Assembly: GCF_014192715.1 (NCBI RefSeq) | Contig: NZ_JACHYH010000012.1 | Location: 1 to 62,762 of the forward strand | Direction: 5' to 3' | Source of the DNA: Luteibacter sp. Sphag1AF | GTDB taxonomy: Bacteria > Pseudomonadota > Gammaproteobacteria > Xanthomonadales > Rhodanobacteraceae | DNA: 62,762 bases | Shown here: in pieces, positions 16,820 to 25,914 of the stretch | How the letters are laid out: each line of letters opens with the position of its first letter | How positions within the stretch are numbered: the first letter of the stretch is position 1 | Notes under the pieces: generated by a model | What the model saw: the letters and a program-made list of their open reading frames with translations, nothing else | Told to the model about the DNA's origin: nothing | Databases searched by the model: none | Program-made: the position numbers and the translations under genes

Positions 16820-19107
16820 TCGGCAGTGTGTTCCGGATCGGTTTCAGGCTGGCGCAGGCGCTCCACGATGGCGTCCATCGCGCGGTCAAACAGCAGCGAG
16901 GAATCGAGGATGCGGGCCGCGCCCGAGGCGAAGGCAGCCGCGAGGCCTGCCAGGCTGTGATCCGCGACCTTCAGGCCACGGCGGTTGACGAACAGGTAGC
17001 GTCCGCTGATCGGGCTGACCCAGGAGAGTTTGGCGCGCTCGGAGGTGCCGTCTTCTTCCACGAACTCCAGCCACTGACCCACTTTCAGCTCGCGTGCCTG
17101 GGTAAGGAAGCGCTCGTCGAAGGCGTCGTCGGACAATGTCTGGACTTCATCTTCTTCCATCGGCTCAACCACCGGTTCCTCGATGGCCGCAATGGCCTCG
17201 GGCAGCGGCATGACGCTGGCGATGATGGATTCGGAGTCGGCCTCGGCCGCGGTCTCGCCCAGCTGCTGACGATAAAACGCGTGCAACTGGCCAAGCAGTT
17301 GTTCGGTGTCGGCGTCCTGGAAGGCGACAGCGCTCAGGCCCTTGCGCAGTGCGCGCTCCACACCGGGAAGCATGAGGCGCAGTTCGCGCCGCTCGGCCAC
17401 GTCATGGACGGGGCGTGCGCTGGCGATGAAGTCGGTGATGAAGCGAAGTGACTCGCGGAATTCCGGTGATTCTTCACCCTGGCGCAGCAGGGTAAGCACG
17501 ATGTAGTTGGCCCACGCGCGGGTCAGCACGCCGTAAATCAGCGGCGGCAGTGACTGCTCGCCAATGCGGCCCACGATTTCCTGGGCGGCGCGACGACGCG
17601 CCTGTTCCAGCTTTTCGCGACCACGGGTCGATTCGGCAACGCGCTGCTCGGCCAGTTCGGCGCGGCGGCGGCTGACATCGAGGAATTCCTGAAGCTCGGT
17701 GGCGAGGCGGTTGAAGATGTCCACGTCGTCATCGAAATCGTGCAGAAGCTGCTCGACGATGGACTTCATCTTGTCGAACAGGCGTCCATCGCGATCCGAT
17801 TCCGCAGACCAGGCTTTCGCCGCGTCAGCCAGCGCATCCAGCAACTGACGCGCGGGATGCGACTTGTGAGCAAACATGCGCCGGTCGAGCAGGGCAACTT
17901 TCAGATACGGAATTTGCAGGCGTGCCAGAAGCACCTGCATTTCGGCCGGCAGATTGTGATCTTCGAGGATGAACTCGAAGAGCATGCCCACCAGGTCGAT
18001 GGTGTCCTCGTCCATGCCCGACACCTGCGCCGAGCTCTGGCCGCGAAGCTGGCCGATCTGCGTGAGCAGCTGTTCCTTGAGCTGGGCAACGTCGCGCGAC
18101 ACATCGGCCTGCGTGGCGACCGGGCCGGCGGCCATCGGAAGGCTCGCAATCTGGCTTTGCAGCAGGGTCAGTGCGCCGAGTAGCTCGGTGGGGCTGGGCA
18201 TCGGGCCTGAAGGCACGGGCGCACCGACGCCGAGGGCCGCGCCCTCAGGGCCACGACGCGCGATGAACAGCGCGTGCAACTGCTGCATGAATTCGGTGGC
18301 GGCAGCGTCCGTGACCGGAGAGGCTTCCGCATGAACCGGACTGCGTACTTCGCCCGTGGCGGTCACGGTGCTGGAGGTGGGCGCGTCCGTGCGGCGGCCA
18401 GCAACTTCGTGGCGAAGCTGTGGCAGCACGCCGGCATTGGCCAGCTCGTTGTTGATTTCTTCGTACAACTCGTCGATACCGGCAAGCACATAGCGGTCGA
18501 AGAGCTTGTAAATGATGAGGCGGACGCGGACTTCCACCGTCAGCTCGCGCATAGCCTGCTTGAACGCATTGGCCAGCGACGCGGGGCCCACCGGATTGGT
18601 GGCGTCGTCCATGCGGTTGCCACCGCAGATGACGGAAAGGCGCTGGTTGACCGCGAACAGGGCGCGCGCCAGGCGCGACTCGTTCTTGCTGATCATGCTG
18701 GTGATGGCCAGCGTCTCTTCCAGTTCGCTTTCACCGACCAGGCTGAGCTCGACGGTGGCGGCTCGCGAGGACGTTTCCCCTTCGGCGGGGCGTACGCGTC
18801 CCGTGGAAAAGTCGGCCAGATCACGGGCCACCTGACCCAGGAACGTGCGCTCGACAATGGCGCGCTTCTTGCGAACTTCGCGCATACCATCGAAGAACTG
18901 CGTCTGGGCCGCGTTGTTCTCGGCTTTTTCCGCCAGGTCGAAGAGGGCGTCGTCGATGTTCTCGAACATGTTGCTGGCCAGCGCATGCAGGCGCTTGGTC
19001 GCAATGCCCCGTACGGTAACCAGGAGTGCGCCCACGCGGTCACTGCGCGGATCAATGCGCTGACTGAGGTCGACGACGTTGGACGACGGCTCGCTGGCGT
19101 TACTCAT
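16816..19107 (-). CDS. DUF1631-domain protein (763 aa)
   Basis: Large cytosolic protein matching the DUF1631 family of gammaproteobacteria by its length and helical, charged composition. No signal peptide or membrane segment is seen. The region around residue 660 (SDDAFDERFLTQARELKVGQ) and the C-terminal part (SWVSPISGRYLFVNRRG) resemble a PilZ-like beta domain, which would suggest c-di-GMP binding, although the RxxxR/DxSxxG motifs are not obvious. Function unknown. Coupled to nadC by a 4-bp overlap. Confidence 0.8.
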   Translation of the reverse strand: MSNASEPSSNVVDLSQRIDPRSDRVGALLVTVRGIATKRLHALASNMFENIDDALFDLAEKAENNAAQTQFFDGMREVRKKRAIVERTFLGQVARDLADFSTGRVRPAEGETSSRAATVELSLVGESELEETLAITSMISKNESRLARALFAVNQRLSVICGGNRMDDATNPVGPASLANAFKQAMRELTVEVRVRLIIYKLFDRYVLAGIDELYEEINNELANAGVLPQLRHEVAGRRTDAPTSSTVTATGEVRSPVHAEASPVTDAAATEFMQQLHALFIARRGPEGAALGVGAPVPSGPMPSPTELLGALTLLQSQIASLPMAAGPVATQADVSRDVAQLKEQLLTQIGQLRGQSSAQVSGMDEDTIDLVGMLFEFILEDHNLPAEMQVLLARLQIPYLKVALLDRRMFAHKSHPARQLLDALADAAKAWSAESDRDGRLFDKMKSIVEQLLHDFDDDVDIFNRLATELQEFLDVSRRRAELAEQRVAESTRGREKLEQARRRAAQEIVGRIGEQSLPPLIYGVLTRAWANYIVLTLLRQGEESPEFRESLRFITDFIASARPVHDVAERRELRLMLPGVERALRKGLSAVAFQDADTEQLLGQLHAFYRQQLGETAAEADSESIIASVMPLPEAIAAIEEPVVEPMEEDEVQTLSDDAFDERFLTQARELKVGQWLEFVEEDGTSERAKLSWVSPISGRYLFVNRRGLKVADHSLAGLAAAFASGAARILDSSLLFDRAMDAIVERLRQPETDPEHTAE

Positions 19108-19181
19108 CGGTCACCCTGTTTCCCTGGCCCCCGCCCGGAACGTCATTGTCCGGACGGGTCAATCTGGAGTTGTGACACAGG

Positions 19182-19472
19182 TCACGGATTCTGCGGGACA
19201 CCCGCCGGCGAAGGGAAGCCCGGGAACTGGGTGGTCCCGATACCTTGCTCGGGGAGCATGACAGGAATGCCATCATCCACACGGTAGATGACTTTTTCGT
19301 CAGTGGTAATCAGGCCTTCGCCGAAGGCTTCGCTGACGCGCTCACCGGCCACGGTATCGACCGAGCCCGCGCCAATGGCAGCGTTCAGGGTGTTCAGTTC
19401 GGTGCTGGTCAGGGGGCGCAGAGGGCGCTTGCTGACGGGGCAGCAGAGGATGTCTAGGAGACGCTTGTCCAT
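19182..19472 (-). CDS. Trm112-family protein
   Basis: A 96-residue product beginning MDKRLLDILCCPVSKRPLR, the signature start of bacterial Trm112/YcaR proteins, which in eukaryotes activate methyltransferases. The core ends with YRVDDGIPVMLPEQGI, and an extra 20-residue Pro/Gly tail follows. The second cysteine pair of zinc-binding members is absent. ATG 19472 is chosen because the conserved domain begins exactly there. Divergent from purE, with 71 bp between the starts. Confidence 0.88.
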   Translation of the reverse strand: MDKRLLDILCCPVSKRPLRPLTSTELNTLNAAIGAGSVDTVAGERVSEAFGEGLITTDEKVIYRVDDGIPVMLPEQGIGTTQFPGFPSPAGVPQNP

Positions 19473-19543
19473 ATGGTGGGCTATCAAGCCCATGCCTGTA
19501 GCTGGGAATGTCCTTACAATAGCGATTTTTGGGTGCTCCGGCC

Positions 19544-20059
19544 ATGACTTCCAATGCAACTGACGAGGCGACCGCACCGCGCGTCGGCGTGGTAATGGGC
19601 TCGCGCTCTGACTGGGAAACGATGGAAAACGCCTCGGCTACCCTGTCCAGGCTGGGCATCGTCCACGAAGTCCGCGTGGTCTCGGCTCACCGCACGCCGG
19701 ATTTGCTCTTCGATTACGCTGATACGGCCGTGGGGCGCGGGCTCCAGGTCATCATCGCGGGTGCGGGCGGTGCCGCCCATCTGCCGGGCATGATCGCCGC
19801 GAAGACCCGCCTGCCGGTGTTTGGCGTGCCGGTGCAGTCCAAGGCCCTGAATGGTATGGATTCGTTGCTTTCCATTGCGCAGATGCCGGCGGGTATCCCG
19901 GTCGGCACGCTGGCCATTGGCCGTGCGGGCGCGGTCAACGCCGCCCTGATGGCCGCTTCCGTGCTGGCTCTGCATGACCCGGCCATCGCGACTGCTCTGG
20001 ATGCCTTCCGCGACGAGCAGACCCGCACTGTTCTGGACAACCCGGACCCGCGCACGTGA
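19544..20059 (+). CDS. purE: N5-carboxyaminoimidazole ribonucleotide mutase
   Basis: Class I PurE, which converts N5-CAIR to CAIR in purine biosynthesis. The 171-residue protein has [13 protein letters not shown] near the N-terminus, [12 protein letters not shown], and the [16 protein letters not shown] loop with the catalytic histidine. ATG 19544 is used; a TTG at 19529 is also in frame. The stop overlaps the purK start by 4 bp. The substrate for PurE is made by PurK downstream. Confidence 0.97.
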   Translation: MTSNATDEATAPRVGVVMGSRSDWETMENASATLSRLGIVHEVRVVSAHRTPDLLFDYADTAVGRGLQVIIAGAGGAAHLPGMIAAKTRLPVFGVPVQSKALNGMDSLLSIAQMPAGIPVGTLAIGRAGAVNAALMAASVLALHDPAIATALDAFRDEQTRTVLDNPDPRT

Positions 20060-21228
20060 GCCGCCACCTTCCCGTTGTCGGCATCCTCGGCGGAGGGCAA
20101 CTCGCCCGCATGCTGAGCCTGGCCGCCGCGCCGCTGGGTATCCGCACACGGGTGGTCGACAGCGTGGCCGACGCCTGCGCCGCACAGGTCACCGAGCTGA
20201 TGGTGGCCGACTGGAGTGAGGGCCGCGGCGAACGCGACGAGGCGGCTCTGGCCGACTTCGCCAGCCGCGTTGACGTCGTGACCTTCGATTTCGAGAACGT
20301 GCCCGCTGCTACCGCCCAGTGGCTGGCGTCACGGGTTAAGGTGTTTCCTGCGCCTGCCGCGCTGGCAGTAGCTCAGGACCGGCTGGCCGAAAAGAAGCTC
20401 TTTCGCGAATGCGGTCTGAACACGCCTGATTTCATGGCGGTCGACACCCGCGACGATCTGGAGCGCGCCGTCGCCACCATTGGTCTTCCGGCCATTCTGA
20501 AGACGCGTCGCCTGGGGTATGACGGCAAGGGGCAGTTCCGTCTCCGTTCTGCCGCCGACATCGGCCCGGCGTGGGAAGCTTTGGGCGGGGCCGCTGCCGC
20601 CCATGGCCTGATCCTGGAAGCGTTCGTGCCCTTCGAGCGTGAGCTTTCCGTGGTAGCCGTGCGTGGCCGCGACGGCGAGTTCCGGATGTGGCCGCTGACG
20701 CGCAACTGGCACGTCGACGGCGTGCTTTCGCTCAGCCTCGCCCCTGCGCCAGACACGTCGGACGCTCTGGTCGAAACGGCTGCCGCCCACGCGCGGACGC
20801 TGGCAGAGCGGCTGGATTACGTCGGCGTGTTCGCGCTTGAGCTGTTCGTCCGCAACGGCGAGTTGCTGGGCAACGAGATGGCTCCGCGCGTGCATAACTC
20901 CGGGCACTGGACCATCGAGGGGGCGCATACGAGCCAGTTCGAGAATCACATCCGCGCCGTGCTGGGCTTGCCGCTGGGCGATACCGGGGCGCGTGGCTGT
21001 TCGGCCATGTTCAACTGGATCGGTGAGATGCCTGATCCGGCGCCCGTGCTGAGCGTGGTCGATGGCCATTGGCACGACTACGGTAAAGAGGCGCGCGCCG
21101 GCCGCAAGGTCGGCCACGCCACTATTTGTGCGCCGGATTCGGGCTCGCTGCGCGAACGCCTGGTGCAGGTTGCCAGTGAGTTGGGACGTGACGGGCAGGC
21201 GGAGCCTGCGGTGGCGTTGCTGGGGTAG
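20056..21228 (+). CDS. purK: N5-carboxyaminoimidazole ribonucleotide synthase
   Basis: ATP-grasp enzyme making N5-CAIR from AIR, bicarbonate and ATP. The 390 residues are normal. It has the N-terminal [12 protein letters not shown], the ATP-grasp region [13 protein letters not shown], and [25 protein letters not shown] with metal-binding acidic residues. Start GTG at 20056 overlaps the purE stop by 4 bp (GTGA). Followed by a bidirectional terminator at 21326-21355. Confidence 0.96.
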   Translation: MSRHLPVVGILGGGQLARMLSLAAAPLGIRTRVVDSVADACAAQVTELMVADWSEGRGERDEAALADFASRVDVVTFDFENVPAATAQWLASRVKVFPAPAALAVAQDRLAEKKLFRECGLNTPDFMAVDTRDDLERAVATIGLPAILKTRRLGYDGKGQFRLRSAADIGPAWEALGGAAAAHGLILEAFVPFERELSVVAVRGRDGEFRMWPLTRNWHVDGVLSLSLAPAPDTSDALVETAAAHARTLAERLDYVGVFALELFVRNGELLGNEMAPRVHNSGHWTIEGAHTSQFENHIRAVLGLPLGDTGARGCSAMFNWIGEMPDPAPVLSVVDGHWHDYGKEARAGRKVGHATICAPDSGSLRERLVQVASELGRDGQAEPAVALLG

Positions 21229-21310
21229 GTGGGTGGTCCTGGAGCGGGCCTGCTGGCGAGGATGCTTCGTCCTTGCGCCTCGCAGGATCACTCGCTTTGC
21301 GTGACCCTCA
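21229..21310. repeat. REP-like segment related to 15355-15466
   Basis: The text at 21249-21297 (GCTGGCGAGGATGC...CGCAGGATCACTCGCT) is similar by eye to the block after sspB. Two copies in one window, both directly 3' of an operon, suggest a dispersed intergenic repeat. Confidence 0.35.
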
Positions 21311-21325
21311 CCGGCCACAGACAGC

Positions 21326-21355
21326 AAAAAGGGCGGCCATGAGGCCGCCCTTTTT
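21326..21355. terminator. Bidirectional intrinsic terminator between purK and sodB
   Basis: Stem GGGCGGCC (21331-21338)/GGCCGCCC (21343-21350), loop ATGA, flanked by AAAAA and TTTTT. The symmetry serves purK on the plus strand and sodB on the minus strand. Confidence 0.9.
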
Positions 21356-21373
21356 GTTTTGTTTCGTGGTGAC

Positions 21374-21952
21374 TTACGCCAGGTTCTTGCCAGCAAAGTC
21401 CCAGTTGACCAGATTCCAGAACGCCTCGACGTACTTCGGGCGGGCGTTGCGGTAGTCGATGTAGTAAGCGTGTTCCCACACGTCGGCGGTGAACAGCGGC
21501 GTGTCGCTGCCGGTGATCGGCGTGGCGGCGTTGGACGTGTTGACGATGCCCAGCGAGCCATCCGGACGCTGCACCAGCCAGGTCCAGCCGGAACCGAAGT
21601 TGCCGATGGCCGACTTGGTGAACTCTTCCTTGAACTTGTCGAACGAGCCGAATGCCTTGTCGATGGCGTCGGCCAGCTTGCCGGACGGGGCGCCGCCGCG
21701 GTTCGGACCCATCGAATTCCAGTAGAACGTGTGGTTCCAGATCTGGGCTGCATTGTTGAAAATGCCGCCGGAGGACTTCTTGACGATGTCCACCAGGTCG
21801 GCGTTCTCGAACTCGGTCCCCTTGATGAGGTTGTTGAGGTTGGTCACATACGCCTGATGATGCTTGCCGTAGTGGAATTCGAGCGTCTCGGCCGAGATAT
21901 GCGGCTCGAGAGCATTCTTTTCATAGGGAAGCGGGGGAAGCTCGATCGCCAT
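21374..21952 (-). CDS. sodB: Superoxide dismutase, Fe/Mn type
   Basis: Cytosolic superoxide dismutase, 192 aa, converting superoxide to hydrogen peroxide and oxygen. Metal ligands are in place: H27, H74 (IWNHTFYW), D157 and H161 (DVWEHAYY). The context [11 protein letters not shown] and [11 protein letters not shown] is typical of the iron form, though Mn use cannot be excluded from sequence. No signal peptide. Transcribed alone, divergent from grxD, and ended by the shared terminator. Confidence 0.96.
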   Translation of the reverse strand: MAIELPPLPYEKNALEPHISAETLEFHYGKHHQAYVTNLNNLIKGTEFENADLVDIVKKSSGGIFNNAAQIWNHTFYWNSMGPNRGGAPSGKLADAIDKAFGSFDKFKEEFTKSAIGNFGSGWTWLVQRPDGSLGIVNTSNAATPITGSDTPLFTADVWEHAYYIDYRNARPKYVEAFWNLVNWDFAGKNLA

Positions 21953-22060
21953 CAGGGGACTCCTTAGCGTTGGCTGGGGTGGTTAAAAGGCGAAGCAGGG
22001 CGCTGTCGCGCTCACTGCTACACTACGGAACTATCCGCATTCTAATGATGAAACTGAGCT

Positions 22061-22384
22061 ATGGACGTTGTTGAGCGAATCAAGGCCATCGTGACGGGCC
22101 ATCCGATCGTTCTTTTCATGAAGGGCACGCCGGAATATCCGATGTGTGGCTTCTCCGCGCGCGCCGTGCAGGCGCTGCAGGTGGCGGGCGCCTCCTTCCA
22201 TGCGATCAACGTTCTGGAAGAGCCGCAGATCCGCGCCAGCCTTCCGCAGTACTCCAACTGGCCCACGTTCCCGCAGTTGTTCATCCAGGGCGAGCTGATG
22301 GGTGGCTGCGACATCATCGAAGATCTGCACAAGGCAGGCGAACTGAAGCGCATGGCTGAGGACGTGTCGGGGAATGCTCCGTGA
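22061..22384 (+). CDS. grxD: Monothiol glutaredoxin Grx4
   Basis: CGFS-type monothiol glutaredoxin (107 aa), which carries a [2Fe-2S] cluster for iron-sulfur assembly and iron sensing. The motif CGFS is at 29-32 within KGTPEYPMCGFS. The glutathione-binding region WPTFPQLFIQGELMGG and the C-terminal CDIIEDLHKAGEL are conserved. Its TGA overlaps the GTG of the SDR gene by 4 bp. Next to sodB, divergent, consistent with a stress/iron setting. Confidence 0.95.
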   Translation: MDVVERIKAIVTGHPIVLFMKGTPEYPMCGFSARAVQALQVAGASFHAINVLEEPQIRASLPQYSNWPTFPQLFIQGELMGGCDIIEDLHKAGELKRMAEDVSGNAP

Positions 22385-23154
22385 GTGCTCTGGCCAGTGC
22401 CCGCTTGCCGGACACGCGTGACGAGTCCGCCACATCACTGGCCGGTCGCGTCATTCTGGTCACCGGCGCCACAGGCGGACTGGGTGGCGAAGTAGCGCGC
22501 CACGTCGCCCTTGCTGGCGCGACGGTCGTCATCTCCGGTCGCAAGGTCAGGGCGCTGGAAAAGCTGTACGACGAGCTCGTGGCGCTGGGTGCGCCGCAGC
22601 CCGTCATTCACCCGCTGGATCTTGAAAGCGCCACGCCGGCCGACTACGCAGCGCTTGCCGATGGCATCGCGGCAGACCTTGGCCGTCTTGATGGTGTGGT
22701 ACATGCCGCCGCGCACTTCAATGAGCTGACACCGATGTCGATGCACAAGCCGGACGACTGGCTCCGTGCGTTGCAGGTGAATGTGTCCGCGCCGTTCGCA
22801 CTGACCCAGGCCTGCATGCCGTTGCTGACGGCGGCGCCAGACAGTGCCGTGGTCTTTGTGCTGGACGACGCCCAGCTCGTGTCGCGTGCGCACTGGGGAG
22901 CCTATGGCGTGTCAAAGGCGGGCGTTGAGCGCATGACGGCCATCCTGCACGCGGAAAACAGCAGGGACGTGCTGCGTGTGCATGCAGTGCTGCCCGCGCC
23001 CATGCGTACGTCGCTGCGCCGCAGTGCGTACTACGGCGAAGACACATCGCGCAGGCCGCTGCCCACCGAAGCCGCGAAAGCGGTCACGTGGCTGCTCTCG
23101 CCCGACGCCGGAACGCTTCGTGGCCACGTGCTGGATCTTCGCGACAACCACTAA
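22381..23154 (+). CDS. SDR-family oxidoreductase (YciK-like)
   Basis: A 257-residue short-chain dehydrogenase. NAD(P)-binding TGATGGLG is at 28-35 and the active-site pair Y175/K179 lies in WGAYGVSKAG. The usual catalytic serine, about 13 residues before the tyrosine, is replaced by acidic residues (VLDDAQLVS). The start GTG at 22381 overlaps the grxD stop by 4 bp, so translation is coupled. It resembles the YciK group, but the substrate is unknown. Activity may be altered by the missing serine. Confidence 0.85.
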   Translation: MSALASARLPDTRDESATSLAGRVILVTGATGGLGGEVARHVALAGATVVISGRKVRALEKLYDELVALGAPQPVIHPLDLESATPADYAALADGIAADLGRLDGVVHAAAHFNELTPMSMHKPDDWLRALQVNVSAPFALTQACMPLLTAAPDSAVVFVLDDAQLVSRAHWGAYGVSKAGVERMTAILHAENSRDVLRVHAVLPAPMRTSLRRSAYYGEDTSRRPLPTEAAKAVTWLLSPDAGTLRGHVLDLRDNH

Positions 23155-23198
23155 CTATGAGCCGCGCGCAGGTGCGCGCTGGCCGGAGGTAACGCTTC

Positions 23199-23807
23199 AT
23201 GGAAGCGCAGATGACGACGTTGTCCGCGGGTATCCTGCTGTTCCTGATCATGGACCCGCTGGGCAATATCCCGCTGTTTCTGGCCCTGCTGAAAGACGTG
23301 CCGCCGCAGCGGCGCCGCAAGGTCATGATTCGGGAGCTGCTGATTGCGCTTTTCGTGCTGGTGGGTTTCCTGCTTGGCGGTCAGTACATTCTTAAAGTGC
23401 TGCAGCTACGCCAGGAGTCGGTGAGCATCGCTGGCGGCATCGTGCTGTTCCTGATCGGTATCCGCATGGTGTTTCCGCCGGTCGATGGCGGCGTGTTCGG
23501 TAAACCGGGTGAGGGCGAGCCCTTCATCGTGCCGATGGCCATTCCCGGCGTGGCAGGGCCTTCGGCCATGGCCGCGTTGCTTCTGCTGACCAATTCGCAG
23601 CCGGGTCGCACGGCCGAGTGGGGCATGGCCTTGTTTCTCGCCTGGCTGGCCACGGCCATCATCCTTTTGAGTTCTACTTATCTGTTCAAGTGGCTGGGCG
23701 AAAGCGTGCTGACGGCGCTGGAACGATTGATGGGTATGTTGTTGATTGCGCTGTCGGTACAGATGTTCCTGGCCGGGCTTTCCGCCTACCTGCACATTGC
23801 AGTCTGA
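23199..23807 (+). CDS. MarC-family integral membrane protein
   Basis: A 202-residue inner-membrane protein with about six hydrophobic helices, typical of the MarC/YhgN family. Motifs: FLIMDPLGNIPLFLALLKDV near the N-terminus and PFIVPMAIPGVAGPSAMAA in the middle, a conserved repeat-like pair. Function is not established; an early link to multiple antibiotic resistance was not supported for the E. coli relative. ATG 23199 has a GGAGG site about 10 bp upstream. It stands apart from its neighbours. Confidence 0.9.
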   Translation: MEAQMTTLSAGILLFLIMDPLGNIPLFLALLKDVPPQRRRKVMIRELLIALFVLVGFLLGGQYILKVLQLRQESVSIAGGIVLFLIGIRMVFPPVDGGVFGKPGEGEPFIVPMAIPGVAGPSAMAALLLLTNSQPGRTAEWGMALFLAWLATAIILLSSTYLFKWLGESVLTALERLMGMLLIALSVQMFLAGLSAYLHIAV

Positions 23808-23924
23808 CGCGCTCCGTCGACGATCGGGCCCCTTTCCATCACCTTGCTGTCATAATTGGGCAGCAGCATGCCCAGGAGCCGGTCTGACCGCTTCCGGCGG
23901 CCGTTCACACTCAAGGAGCACGTC

Positions 23925-25637
23925 ATGTTGAGCATCGAACAGGCCCTCACTGATCGCATTCCGTGGTTGGCGCAGCATCCGCGCATCCGCAAGCCGGTAG
24001 CTGGCATGCTGGAAAAGCTCGCCCACGAAACGCGTTTCAACGCGACACTGGATCACGCAGGGCACGCTCAGGGCTTCGATTTCTGCGAGCGCACGCTGGA
24101 TTACCTCGGCGTCAGCTGCCGCGTCACGGAGCGTGAGCGCGAGAACATTCCGGTCGAAGGACCGTTGATCGTCGTGGCCAACCATCCGTTGGGCATGGTG
24201 GACGCGATTGCGTTGTTGCAGCTCATTGGTTCGGTGCGCCGCGACGTGCGCATCCTTGGCAACGACGTGCTTGCGGCCGTACCGCAGCTCGGCCCGTTGC
24301 TGTTGCCGGTTGATGTTTTCGGCAAGGGTGCCGCCTCGAAGATGCGCGGCATTTTCCGCGCGCTGGAAGCGGGCGAGGTCCTGGTGATTTTCCCGGCTGG
24401 CGAAGTGTCCCGCATGCGCCCGGGTGGCGTGCGCGATGGCCAGTGGTCCGATGGCTTTGCACGCATCGCCATGCGCATGGGCGTGCCTGTGCTGCCCGTA
24501 CATATTGCTGCGCGCAATTCGGCGATGTTCTATGGCCTGTCCATGCTGGCAAAGCCGTTGGGCACCGCCATGCTGCCGCGCGAAGCCACCGCGCAGCGCC
24601 GTCAGCGTGTCGGGTTCCGTATTGGCGCCCTCATTGGCGCTGACGAGTTGAAACAGCGCAGCGGTGGTTCGGCCGAGCAGGCTGCGAAGCTGATGCGTCG
24701 CCACGTGTATCGCGTGGGCCGTCACCGTGGGCTGATCTTTGGCGGTCAGACGCCGCTGGCGCACCCGGAACCCATGGAGCGTGTGGTGGCCGATCTGGCC
24801 CGTGCCGAAGTGCTGGCTGATCTGGCCGACGGCAAACAGATTCTGTTGATGCAGGGTTCGGCTGAGAGTCCTGCACTGCGGGAGATCGGGCGTCTGCGCG
24901 AGCTGACGTTTCGCCGGGTGGGCGAGGGTACCGGCATGCGCCGTGACCTGGACGCCTATGACCCGCACTACGAGCATCTGGTGCTATGGGATGCAAAAGC
25001 CCTGCGCATCGTGGGCGCTTACCGTTTCGGCCATGGCGGCAAGCTGATTGCCGAGCGTGGCATGACCTCGCTGTACACCTCCAGCCTGTTCGACTACTCG
25101 CCGGCGCTGGAGTCGCGTCTGGCCCAGGGGCTGGAGCTTGGCCGCAGTTTCATCGCTCCGGCCTACTGGCGCTCGCGGGCGCTGGATCAGCTGTGGCAGG
25201 GCATTGGCCTGTATTTGCAGCGTCATCGTGAGCTGCGTTACCTGTTTGGCCCCGTGAGCATGTCGGTCAGCATGCCGCGCGAGGCACGCGAGTGGATTGC
25301 CGCAGCACACCAGCATTACTTTGGTGTGACAGGCCTTGCTGCCGCCCGGCAGCCGTTCGTAATTTCTCCCGCCGTTATTGATGTCGTGCGGGCGGAATTG
25401 GCTGGTCTTGACCCCGCAACGGGGCTTGGCCGACTCAAGAACCGGTTGGACGCCCTCGGCGTTACCCTCCCGGTCCTCTATCGTCAGTACGTGGATCTGG
25501 TCGATCCTGAAGGCGTTCAATTCCTCGATTTTGGCGAAGATCCGGGCTTTTCAGGCTGTGTTGACGGCCTGGTGATGCTGGACCTGGCTTCTCTCAAGCC
25601 GGCGAAGCGCGCCCGGTATTTAGGCAAAAACGCTTAA
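23925..25637 (+). CDS. Two-domain acyltransferase, OlsF-like (PlsC-type plus GNAT-type)
   Basis: 570-residue membrane-associated protein. The N-terminal lysophospholipid acyltransferase domain has NHPLGMVD (86-93, catalytic His and Asp) and FPAGEVSR (156-163). The C-terminal GNAT-type OlsB-like domain begins after about residue 300, with YEHLVLWD and an RSFIAPAYWRSRALDQLW acyl-carrier region. This order (O-acyl domain first, N-acyl second) matches the known bifunctional ornithine-lipid synthase OlsF. Whether it makes ornithine lipid here is not shown. ATG 23925 is preceded by AAGGAG. A longer in-frame start (23856) lacks a ribosome site. Confidence 0.85.
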   Translation: MLSIEQALTDRIPWLAQHPRIRKPVAGMLEKLAHETRFNATLDHAGHAQGFDFCERTLDYLGVSCRVTERERENIPVEGPLIVVANHPLGMVDAIALLQLIGSVRRDVRILGNDVLAAVPQLGPLLLPVDVFGKGAASKMRGIFRALEAGEVLVIFPAGEVSRMRPGGVRDGQWSDGFARIAMRMGVPVLPVHIAARNSAMFYGLSMLAKPLGTAMLPREATAQRRQRVGFRIGALIGADELKQRSGGSAEQAAKLMRRHVYRVGRHRGLIFGGQTPLAHPEPMERVVADLARAEVLADLADGKQILLMQGSAESPALREIGRLRELTFRRVGEGTGMRRDLDAYDPHYEHLVLWDAKALRIVGAYRFGHGGKLIAERGMTSLYTSSLFDYSPALESRLAQGLELGRSFIAPAYWRSRALDQLWQGIGLYLQRHRELRYLFGPVSMSVSMPREAREWIAAAHQHYFGVTGLAAARQPFVISPAVIDVVRAELAGLDPATGLGRLKNRLDALGVTLPVLYRQYVDLVDPEGVQFLDFGEDPGFSGCVDGLVMLDLASLKPAKRARYLGKNA

Positions 25638-25772
25638 ATATCAGGTTTCTGCGAATTCTCCCCGATTCCGCAGAAAAAAGTGGTATTTCGTAATTTTGGC
25701 GTGAATTGGTTACAAATCTGTCATACAATGCCGTTAAAGTCGGCTTAACAACTTGCGCGTCATCCACTGGAA

Positions 25773-25860
25773 CGTGATCGGCATCACGGGCGCGTTGTAA
25801 GTCTGAGAGTTGGGGAACAGCCCGATAAAACCGAAAGCCTGGCAACCGCCGGGCCGCGGC
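25773..25860 (+). promoter_or_regulatory. Structured 5' leader upstream of the Oar-type receptor
   Basis: Two stable hairpins lie in the 277-bp spacer before the receptor gene: CGTGAT(CGGC)ATCACG at 25773-25788 and GCCTGGC(AACC)GCCGGGC at 25837-25854. Between them is GGGGAACAGCCC. The layout is leader-like, and no known riboswitch consensus could be assigned with confidence. No clear Shine-Dalgarno is visible before ATG 25915. Confidence 0.35.
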
Positions 25861-25914
25861 TTTGTCTTGCCAAAAAAATCTCGTTCGTTAAGAAGCCACA
25901 GGGTCGACCATTAA

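Noticed and set aside
25800-25860. SAM-I or c-di-GMP-I riboswitch in the receptor leader
   Set aside because: Some words resemble these aptamers (GGCAACC, GAAA) but the conserved core and pairing could not be fitted. Only a generic structured leader is reported.
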